Part shown: positions 33,701-45,300 of the stretch, one piece after another
Layout: every line of letters begins with the position of its first letter
How positions within the stretch are numbered: position 1 is the stretch's first letter
Origin: Toxorhynchites rutilus septentrionalis
Lineage: Eukaryota; Arthropoda; Insecta; Diptera; Culicidae
Assembly: GCF_029784135.1 (NCBI RefSeq)
Contig: NC_073746.1
Location: 282,421,348 to 282,485,347, forward strand
DNA length: 64,000 nt
Direction: 5' to 3'
Made by a program: the position numbers and the translations under genes
Notes under the pieces: model-generated
Database searches by the model: none
The model's input: the letters and a program-made list of their open reading frames with translations, nothing else
Told to the model about the DNA's origin: nothing

Positions 33701-36700
33701 TCAAATAAACTCTTTCACATGAATGTAATTTTAAATTCCCAGAGGAACTGGCAGATTCTTTTCAGTAACGATTAAATATTTCCACATTTTCCTCGATACT
33801 GGAAGCCCACCAGTGGTTAATGCTAACTCGATAACCATCTGTTAATAGCACTTGATTGAAACATATTTGGTCACAGTGTTACATGGATAGAAAACATTCA
33901 AATAAACTCTTTCACATGAATGTATTTTTAAATTCCTAGAGGAACTGGCAGATTATTTTCCGGATCTTTCTCGATCCAAACGGAAAGAATTCCGTGCATG
34001 TATGTGTGTGTGTGTGTGTAGCGGCTGCTTCGAGATCTTCCCGGGGAACCGTTTGTAGCATCACTCTCCTCCTGATGGATTCCCTTCTGGCCTAAGGTGC
34101 ACAAACAGGCTCTTGGTGACACCGTTCATCCGCGCTTTCATGATAAATGAAGAGCTTCACCACAACAGCGACAACATGCTCCAATCGCTGTTCAATTAGA
34201 ACTGAGTGGATTTCCGAGCGGCGCTCGCTTATATACCGATTGGTGATTGCAAATTGAAAGCAAATTTAAGACTATTGAAACAAGTTTTTGGATCAGAAAG
34301 TAACAAGTATAGAACGCGTAGACATTTTATCTTTCGAATGAAGTGTTTATCATACCATTTCGTTCAGCTGTTTAGGAGCTATTAACACTCAAAATCTCGG
34401 TCTCCGGCGTAACGCTTTCGTTTTCGAAACTTTGATTTTACACCACGGTATAGAAATGAAAGACGTAGTCCTACGTCAAAAACGCAGTATGAGCTGAAGA
34501 GCTGAATAGCTAGCTGAAGGGCTGAATAGCTGAAGAGCTGCGGAGTAGAAGAGCTAAAGAGCTGAGGGACATGAATAGTTGCGAAGCTGAGGAGCTGAAA
34601 AGCTGAAGAGCTGTGTAGCTGCAAAGCGTTATGAGTAGCGAGATTCGAATAAACTATCCACCTCCCGCTCATCATGATATGACGTCAGTTTGTTTTAGTT
34701 TGTCCCTCTCCGTTCATTAAAATGATCAGAGATGCCAGATGGGCAAACGTTTTTATTTTGACGATATAAAATCGTTTGTTAGTTCTTTTTATTCTTCATA
34801 CAGCGCTATACAAAATAATAGACTTTATTATATCAAACACTGTTTGTAACACACGTCTTAAGTTGTGATGATGTGATGTTCACAATCATTGTTACTCCAA
34901 GCTACCGCCACAAAATAGCAGATCACAATTTTCCCAGAAATGCCCAAATGGTACGGCTTGACTTGTAGAACATAGTACAATGCACAATGGTCCAGGAGAT
35001 GCATTTAAGTGGAAATAAGCATTTAGAGCTCGACAGTCAAGACAGACAGACAAAAACTGTCTTAGACAAAGTTGTTACTCATGATAGAGCGCTCGCTTTT
35101 ATGTTGTCAAAAATAGGGTGACCAAAATTTTCGATGAAATAAAAAATCTACCTTTCTTATTTTTATAGATAGAGGTAAACATAGTTCAACAATGTTGTAG
35201 CTCCAATTATTTGAGACATCTTTGTAGAACGAAGTTTTTCTCTATCTCTTGAAATAAGTTCATAGCACCTTTTTTCTAAGTTACGTTAGGGTCACCATAA
35301 AAAAAAACTGTTTTTTGATCTAACTTTTATGTTTCAAAATTTACATGGAAACTGTAATCGAAAGACTTTTAGAGCTTACTAATACAAACATTTCTCGATG
35401 CAGAACTTGTCAATAACTTTACTCAAAATTGTTGATATTTCTTCCCAAAAAACATGCTCTTTTCATTTGTTTGTCATTCTTTCTGGAGCAAACGTAAACA
35501 AAGTTTATTGGCGGCAATTGAAAGAGCATATTTTACTCTACATGATGTGTGATTTTCAAAACTATGTTATTTTTTCTGTTTGAGTAAATAGAAATTGAAA
35601 TCATGAGTTTTTGGGGAAAAAACCATCAATAACTTTGAGTAGGATTAAGATATAGACATGTTCTGCATCGCAAAATGTTGGTATCAAAAAGCTCTAAAAG
35701 TCGTACAAAGACAGTTTTGATGTAGAATTTGAAATATAGGGCCTTATTATAGAAATCGAGGCGATAAGAATTTTGCTCGTTAGCTCTATTTTACTATTAT
35801 AGAATTTTTTTTTTATTTCAAGTTGTTTGGTTCGTTTGTTGCATATCTTCAGATTAGCGGTGGGCAGAACGGTTCATTTCAGTAAGCGGCTCAGAACCGC
35901 TCGTTCATTGAAACGATCCGGCTCATTTGAGCGACTCTTTTTTAAACCGCGACTCTTTTTGAGCCGAGACTCTTTCAAACCGCGCCTCTTTTTTAAGCTG
36001 AGACTCTTTCCAGAAGCGACTCTTTTTTTAACTGCGGCTTTTTTTAGCCGATACTTTTTCGAAGAGCGGCTATTTTTTGAACCACGGCTTTTTTTGAGCT
36101 GGGACTCTTTTCAAAAGCGGCTCTTTTTTGAACCGTGGTTCATTTATAGAGAGCCGTGGATCATACGCTCGCTCTGACGAACCGGCTCAAAAGAGCGGTT
36201 CGTGAGTGCTCGCCCATCTCTACTTCAGATAATTATTTTGTTTTGGTTTGAGTCCTTGATATTTTCCTTTGGGAAACATTTCAGAAACGCTTAAATATAT
36301 AAATATATAAAAAAATTTCAACACATGTTCGTTCGTTTTGATCAGTATTTGTTTTACGGTGCTGCCAGAATAGTCTATACAGGGAAACTTCGATATAACG
36401 TACCCTCGTTATAATGTACCCTCGATATAACGTCACTCGATATACATTTTACTTCGATATAACGTACACATTTCCAAAGTGTAAAGGAAAAAAAATTTAA
36501 TATTTTTTTTCCTGATAGAACAATGAACTATCTGTATTGTGATGCTAAATCGAGTTTTGTACCTTCAATCAATCCTGAAATACAGTTGGTTTTGTGATTC
36601 CGGATTCTAAATGAATCAAGTTTTAATCAACAGTACGAAGGCAAACATCATGAGAAAGGCTGACTTCGTTTTCTTATTGAAGTTATCCATTAACTTTACT

Positions 36701-39700
36701 AAAACAGCAACACAATAATGTATTATAAACTACGTTTGTGAGTACTTTATTATGCTTCGATATAACGTACAATTCGATACACCGTACAATTTTGAAAGTG
36801 AAATGTACGTTATATCGAAGTTTACCTGTACAAGGTAAGTGTTCAATCCTGCATTATTTATATTAATCATGTTATAATTTAGAATGCAGTACTTACTTCC
36901 AGAGCATATTTCAGTGGCTAAAAATGAGTGGACAGACAAATCACCACCAGTTTGAACGACTCGTTGAACCAATGAAAGCGAATGTAAACATTGCTCGAGG
37001 TATTTGTGGAGGCAATTCAAATAGAATCCCTGTTAAGGAAAAGTGGAAGGATTTTATTGAGGAGCTTAATGCACTGACATCATCAATGTGTCTTGGTTCA
37101 GAATGGTAGAAAGTAAGTGTTTCTTCTACGATCCATATAACTAAATATAATATATAAGTAAATTTTATCATATTCTTTGAATTACTATCAATCTAATTTC
37201 CTACCTAAAAATTGATTATTCCTGCTAGCGTACATTACTACGTGTCTCTTTTGTCAGCAACTTTCTTTTTTATTGCTATACTATACCGAACTTTCTATAC
37301 CATATGCTAAAACTGAAATGTCTTGCAAAACAATAATGTTTTTTTTTTAAATTATAGATTTAGATTGACTTGAGGTGAAAGGTAAAGAAAACGCTAGCAC
37401 ACAACAAGCGAGAATTTAGAGCCACAGGTGGTGGCCCAATACAATAAAGCTATTGACGCCGCTACAACAAGAAATCGACGCTAAAAGAGAATCACATGCA
37501 AGAAAAAAATTGTCAAGAAAAGTGGGATTCATGCGTGACTCCTTACGGAATTCCATAGATTGCAGTTGTAAAAATACATGAAAAAGTTCATTTTCTAATA
37601 ATTATATTTTTTGTAGAGCAAATTGTTCCATGATGTCGTTGTTATTACACATCCATGAATGCATTACGCCTATTAAGCTTCATTCGTTGAGGGAATACCA
37701 GTTTTCTCCAAAACATAATGAAATTAACACTTTTGGAAATATATATATTTATCATTTTCATAGCAGATGTCTCAAAAAAAGATTTGGCATCCTTTCTATA
37801 GTGCTTTGTGAAACATTTCAAACTCATTTCAAAACATTTCAGCTTGGCCACTGACATTCGAGCAGAGTAACGAATCGAGCTGTTTTCCTCGATTTCTATA
37901 ATTCCAGATTTTACTCGGTGTGATAGTGATATTTATTGTATCGAATCCTCGATTCGATTTCTATAATAGAGCCTGTAGCGTCTTAAATGCAGTGGACTGT
38001 AAACTGCTGGCTTAAACCCGCTGCGCGATTCCAAAACTGCCTCAACGCAGCTAGCTCAGTGAGAGAACCAAATCCACCCCGCGGGCGCGATGTAAACTGC
38101 CTTCATTGCAGTGATGCAGCGGGGATTTTCCATTGGCATGGAAACTTTAACCTCACTGTGGCGGATTGAGGGACACGTTGTTTTGGAGACAAGACACAAC
38201 ACACACTTAAACTTAAACTATTTACATTCTATTTATCTTAACTTTACTATACATGAAATATAATTCATAATTGTCTTTTGCAGTTTTCCTTCAGATTCTA
38301 CTTTAATTTGCTGTTGCTCTTAACGCTTCGCTGTCTTCAATCGAACTGTGTGCTGTCCTTGTAAAGCACAAAACTATCCTCCCATTCGTTGGCGGAGCAT
38401 GTTCAATCCTGTTTGCGGGAGTGCAGAGGATTGCGCTTGATGGTGTGGCTTCGGGGGATCGCATCTCATGCATCGGTTCTCCCTTCAGTGCGCTTGCGAC
38501 TGAACAGAGCCCATAAAAGTTAAAGCAGAAAAAACACGTTTATTCATGGTCACCCTCATGCAACTAAGGAAAAAGTGTTAAATCGATTATTTTAAAAGAT
38601 AGAATAAAGCTTTGTTCTACAAAGTTGTTTCAAATAACTGGGGCTACAACATTGTTGAACTATGTTTAATTCTATCTAAAAAGATTAGAAAGTTAGATTT
38701 TTCATCGACAATTTTGGTCACCCTATTTTTAATAACATAAAAATGAGCGCTCTATCGTATGTAACAACTTTTTCTAAGACAGTTTCTGTCTAAACAATAA
38801 ATATCTCCCACAAAGTTGTTTTTAGCGACTTCTATCTGCGTTCTATAAAGATAAAGATAAGAAAGTTAGATTTTTTATTTCATCGACAATTTTGGTCACC
38901 CTATTATAGACAACATAAAAACAAGCGCTCTATCATGAGTAACATCTTATTCTAAGACAGTTTTTGTCTAGAAAATAACTGTCGAGCTCTAAATGCTAAT
39001 TTCCACTTAAATGCATCTCCTGGAACATTGTGCAATGTTATAAAAACGATATCCAAGATGGCCGCTGCTATTAATTAGTTGTTTATTTTTTTCAAACCTC
39101 TATCATAGGGTACTTCAAGAAAAAATCAAATCCAAGATGGGTTTCGAAATAAAATGGCGGAGTATAGTACTTAAAACTATAATACATTAAAACTGAAATT
39201 CAAGTACTCAATAAAAAAAATGATTATCTTAGCGAAGCATAAAAGTAGCTACCCTGCAGAGAATATGAAAAGTCATTTTCAGTATTTCGAGGAGAAGAGT
39301 TCTTTAAACTTTGAACGGTGACGGCAATATACAAGGCATTAAGAGTAGACTGATTAAACGTACCGTTTTTAACGGGACAGTACCGTTTTTTCGACCGAAT
39401 TTGATTGTCCGTTTTTTCATCAATTTGTACTGTATTTTGAGTATACAGAAAAATCTTATATTCCTTAATTTTCCAGTATCATTATTATCAATAATTTTAT
39501 TGGAATGAACATCTGATAAATAAATTGGGATTTACATTGTTGTATTCGCAGAGATTTCACACAACTGTCTTCCTCATGCAACCGATTGAAAGCAACGTTG
39601 TAAAACTTTATATATCTCCATATTTGTATGCGATTTGTGTAGGAAAATTGAAGAGTTTTTGTGATTTCGTCGGTAAACATGATGCTAAATTGCTCGAACA

Positions 39701-42368
39701 GGATAACACACTAACACACACACTGCACACAGGATTGTGCTCTTATTTTCTTGCACAACAAAAGTATCCTGTTGTACTACGAGATTTGATTGGAACCCGA
39801 TGCTTAAAACTATGGTTGCTTTCTACCAGAGACATCAGTTGGTATCTCTCAAACATTTATTCGTCTTGTTGAAAGAGACGACGTATCTGCCATCGATAAT
39901 GTCATTAATTTTGATAATTTTATAGAAATTCTTATTAGCGTCAAATCGTCTTCAACTTGATTATCCCGAAGTTTAGCCTCAAACCATGGTTCAAAAGTCT
40001 GTACTTCAGTTGGGACTTCATTCGCAACTTCTCCCGATTTATATCACTGTTCCACCAACAATCTCTGCGTTTGTGGTCAAGGTTATCACGACATTGAGCA
40101 TGTTGTTTGCTCATGCGAGGTGTATCTAGTAGCCAGATCGAATTTAGAAAACACTCTTCGGGCCCGACAGAAACAACCCGGTGCGGGATGTGTTGTCTCA
40201 GTTAGACCAAATCTATCTTTTCCTCAAAACTATCGATCTCCGTGTGTAAACATCAAAATTGTCCACATCTTCTTACGTCTCTTCCTCTCTATGATAAACA
40301 TATCTACTAACTTCGAGTCTACTGCGTTTAATCGATGTCCCATCCTTTTAACCGTAGAATAAGGAAATTGTAAATATACTTCAGAATCAAAAATAGATTC
40401 AAAATTTTGCTGTATCAAATTTATATAACTGAGCTTGTAAGAATAAACTATTTATGAAAAAATAGAACTCTTCAACATAAAAGGAAAGGAATTTCTGACT
40501 AGTGAGAAGCAAAGTGGTCTTGAAAGTTTTGTTGATTCAGATGAAACACAGTAAACTAAATCTATTTAGGGGGTCTTCGTAGCCACATTGGTTGCGCGTT
40601 CGCTTACTAAGCGATAGATCGTGAATTCGAAACCCAGGGCCCTGAATTGACGATCTTTGTGTTGTTAAAGAATAACTACTGCTCTGCTCTGCAAGAAACA
40701 TCGGGCTGTTGTGCTATTAATAACCCAACAATGATCAATATCAACTGTCTCCACTGTCTGGTCTGCTGAACAATGGAAGAACAGAAAGACTACTCTTACG
40801 CCTGAATGACTACTACTGTACAGTTTATCATAATGTAATGGAACAGAAAAAAAACTCTCATAGAAACCATAAACATGTACACGATTAAACCCCGGCTGTG
40901 TTCAGCTAAAATGATAAAAAACGAAATTTATTTAAACTGTGAATAATCTTACGATACTGCTTTGGAGTATATTAAAAAATGAAAAGTTAGTCTAGTAGAC
41001 ACTACAATAGATCAAACTAATGGCGCAGTGGTACAATGCTCCTGCAGAAGAAGTCTAGTAAACATGGAACAGTATGAATGGATTTTATTAAAGTCCGTTC
41101 CTAACTGACCAGTAAAAGTCTTCTTTGTCAGATAATTGGAAACATGTTGTTCGATGAGTACACAACAGCAAAAGTAATTGAAATTGATGAGATAAGGTGG
41201 TGGGGGAACTAATAATCCTTGCCAGTTGCAAATCGTTAGGTGCAAATATTCTCAGAAATGAAAAATGAATTCTTATAGTGTAACTTAGCTTACTTATTAT
41301 ATTTTAAGCATAAGTCGGAATGGTTTTTCCATGGTGAACATTGTGTGGACAACGGAAAATTGACGACTCAATATTGAAATCATAAATAATTGTCAAATAA
41401 AACTTTTGTCTGGATTGTGACAAAAATTATGAGGAAATTTCCAAAAATCATAATTATCTAAATATTTTTTCCCGGTAGAGAACAAAGCAGAGCCACAGTC
41501 AGGCAGAGCGATATAGCGGTTCTCAGATTATCGTTAAAATTGGTACTTTTGTTCCTTATCGCAAAATAATATAGACCTGTATTTTTTTATTTTTCCATTA
41601 GGGTGGTTCGTAAAATCATTTTTTTCCCTTTTATCCAAAAAAATCTGGTCTCATATTTTGCGATAAAGAACAAAACTATCAATTCTAACGAAATCTGAGA
41701 ACCACTATATCTGTTTGGCATGGAATGGCTGTCTAAAAATGTTTAATTGTTTGGTTTTATTCTTAGTTTCATTTACTCAGTAGAATTCTTAAAAAAATGG
41801 TTTTTTGTTTATTTTTGCTTGCGTTTCCCATTTTTAATTCGGAACTATTTGGTCAGCCTAGTTAAAAGTATACAATGCTATACAACAATTCTGCTGTTTT
41901 GAATTTATTCCGAAACAAAAGTGCTTGACCCAATACACTCAACACGTTGTTCCGCCAGTTGGTGCCGCGCGAAATATCGCAAATATCAACTGAGCTGAAG
42001 AGCTGATCCAAATGATCCGCTCACTTATATGAGCTGAACGGCTCTGAGCCGTTCACCATGATAAGCTGATTCGCCCATCTCCTTTCGCTAGGGAGGAGGA
42101 CCACCACAGAAACATTTATGATCCATAAAAATATTTTTTTTAAAGAGGAGGGAGGAGTGTCGAACCATCATAGAAACATTTATTGCCCCCTAAATCCTCT
42201 GAATGCCAAATTTGGTTCCATTTTATTGATTATTTCTCGAGTTATGTATAAATTTGTGTTTCATTTGCATGACAGCCCTTCTTTAGAGAGGAGTGAAAAG
42301 TGTTGTACTTCAATGAAACATTTATTGTTCCCTAAAACCTCTAAATGGTTTTTGGTTCCATTTGGTTC

Positions 42369-42399
<31 letters not shown>

Positions 42400-45300
42400 G
42401 CTGAACAGGAAGCACGGGGAGGTGAATTCCTGTCTGGACATGGCTGCTTCAGGCAATATTTGCACCGGTTCGGGCACGCAACGTCGCCACTCTGTCCGGA
42501 GTGTGAAGATGTGGAGGAAACACCAGAACACGTGGTATTTGTGTGTCCCAGGTTCACCGCAAGACGCGAGGGGCTGCCTGCCCTTCATGCCGGGAACATA
42601 GTAGAGAAAATGTGTCGCGATGAGGGCACCTGGAACGCTGTGAACAGTGTAATCATACACATCATGTCCGAGCTACAGCGGAAGTGGAGGGCCGACCAGC
42701 GTAGTAATAACCCCTGACCATAGAAGAGGAACAAATGCGAGGGCTGTTGCAAAGTGTAGTACCCCACGAGAGTCGTTGTGACGGAGTGCGCGTTATGTTG
42801 GAGGGCACTGCCTAATCGGCGCTCCGTTGGGAAGAGAAATCCTGCGAGGGTGGCTGTGACGGGGCGCGCGTCAAGTTGGAGGGCGCTTCCTAATCGGTTC
42901 ACGTCTCGACAGGTGAGAAACCCCGCGAGGGTGGCTGTGACGGGTTGCGCGTCAAGCTGGAGGGCAATTCCTAATCGGTACACGTCTCGACGGGTAAGCG
43001 GAATCTGGAGAGCAGGGTCAAGAAAATGCTGGCAATGCCTGTTGGTGGATGGAGAGAGGAACATTGCGAGGATCGTTTCGGCGGAGCGAAAGCCTAGGAG
43101 AGCATCATCAAATCGGCGGGTACCCCACGAGAGTTGCTGTGACGGAGTGCGCGTTATGTTGGAGGGCACTGCCTAATCGGCGCTCCGTTGGGAAGAGAAA
43201 TCCTGCGAGGGTGGCTGTGACGGGGCGCGCGTCAAGATGGAGGGCGCTTCCTAATCGGTTCACGTCTCGACAGGTGAGAAACCCCGCGAGGGTGACTGTG
43301 ACGGGTTGCGCGTCAAGTTGGAGGGCAATTCCTAATCGGTACACGTCTCGACGGGTAAAAGGAAGCCTGTGCAGCAGATGTGCGTGGCGGAGTACAACGG
43401 AAACGTAAATGAGATGTATAGAGAAAAAGGGAAGGATCAACGCTAGTTAGCGTTGAAAACTCGTGAAGTGCATGAGCACAGCCGCCCCCTGAAGTAGTCG
43501 CCTAGATGTGGTCCCGGGGGGAATGAGGCTACGAGTAGAGGGCTTGGTTTTTGTGGGTGCGATCCCCACTCGACGTCTGGGTTATCCCTTCCCAGATAAG
43601 GCTGGAAGAGCGTTCCTCACCTCTATATATAAAAAAAAAAAAAAGTGTTGATCCCCATTTGTTGGTTCTCAAATGGGGATCAACACTAGGGTAGGAGCCT
43701 GCCCGTTGGTCTCAAATGTTCCTATCTCACGCCTCCACGAAGATCATATGACGACATTTTTAGATCGGGCGTGAACTGGAAACACACACCTGGTCTTGGC
43801 TCCGAGAACGGGTGTCGAAAGTGGCTAAGTGAGGGGGTGCGAGCGAGTCAGAGCGCTATATCTCTCCCGGGGAAGGCCTCCCGGGTCATGGAGGCCTTGC
43901 CAACCCGCTGTCTCCCGGGCAAAGGAGATACACCCAGAAAATGGAGCTACGTTCACGAAGAATACTTAGAATGCGATCACCCGAGGAGGGTCCCCGAACT
44001 GGAGCTGGTCCTGGAACGGGAGTAAGAGCGAGCGGCCAGCGGCTGGAGGGCGAGGTGCAAGAGCGGGCCACCAGCCGGGTTCAACCCGAAGAGCTACCGC
44101 CACACGGAAACAGCAGCCTACGACATCACCAACGAAACGCTGCGCCTACGAGGCGTGTTGCGACTGTCAGACGACAGTCGTCCACACTTGTGGGTACTAC
44201 TAGGCGACGGATCATGTGGACACACGAAATGAACGAATTCGTGATCCGCACCTATTACATCTGCACTGCTTTGGAGACGGACATGAGCGGTCGCCCTCGA
44301 ATACTAACGATGTTCGAGGAAGCGTATCCAGAGTTCGTCGGGAGGCTTGACCAAAACGCGATGAACGCGAGGCGTAGAGCGATTGTACGCAACAATATGC
44401 TCTCCCAAACGCAAGTCGACGAGATCAAGCAGCAGGTGCAGAGAGAACTAAGCTCCAGAACAAGCAGAGCAAGCGATGTGTCGAGACGAAGTTCAGTACG
44501 GCTGAGCAATTCATTCGCGAGTGGGGCACGCGAATAAGCACCAGTGGAGGCCACAGTACAACAACCCCCTGAGCCGGAAGACCCACAGCCAGATCAACAA
44601 CTACTACGCGATCTGGTCTTCCATTACGACGAGGCGATCTCACAGTTCCGCGACACGGACCCTTTGTCGCGCCCCAGGATCCCGAAGTTGCAGCATTCCC
44701 GCAGGCTGACAAGTGCAGTAAAGCTCATGAACGAGCACGTTCTTCCGCTGCACTTGGTTGATGCTGAGAACATGGAGGAGCTGCAACTGAAAGTTTACTG
44801 TGCTGCTGTGGCGACCGCCAAAAGTTTAGGATACCGTATTAGGCCAAGAGGCAGACTGCTCCAACATCTCCGTGAAAGGCGTGAGCCTCCATGGCGAAGG
44901 AGATTGGAGCAACGGATCCTAAACAAGCGCGCCGCAATTGGAAGACTGATGGCGTACAAAAGAGGCAGCAGATCGGCGAAATTATGTCGCCAAGCTGCTG
45001 TGATCGTGCGGCCTACTGAACTTCGCCAGCTGGGAGCTCACCAGCTGACGGAAAAACTCGACACACTGGTACAGCAATTGAGCGTCCTAACTAAACGGCT
45101 GAAACGTTACTCTGACTCTGCAAAGCGCCAGGAACAAAATCGGATGTTCAGAGATAACGAAAAGGCGTTCTACGACCACATTAGCGACGAGAAGCCCGAC
45201 TACCGCGAAGGTTTGCCAGACATTAGCGATGTGACGAACTTCTGGGCTGGTATTTGGGAGACCCCAGTACAACATCGCGACGGGCAAATGTGGTTAAGAC

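Larger units (their letters stand above)
34960..39045. repeat. 4-kb long inverted repeat
   Basis: Left arm 34960-35760 and right arm about 37880-39045 are reverse complements: GAGATGCATTTAAGTGGAAA pairs with TTTCCACTTAAATGCATCTC, and GATAGAGCGCTC with GAGCGCTCTATC. Each arm has one extra insertion absent from the other: a 0.41-kb MITE in the left, a 533-bp LTR in the right. The right arm also shows a second partial copy of the arm motif (38740-38960). The spacer holds two further MITEs. No ORF was recognised. Confidence 0.65.

Noticed and set aside
42585..43440. ORFs of 194, 132, 119 and 110 codons on both strands
   Set aside because: They arise from tandem repeats of near-codon-multiple length in a LINE 3' UTR.
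43645..43760. HDV-like ribozyme at the R4 5' end
   Set aside because: The hairpin is strong, but I could not find the nested double pseudoknot pairing; left as an untested possibility.
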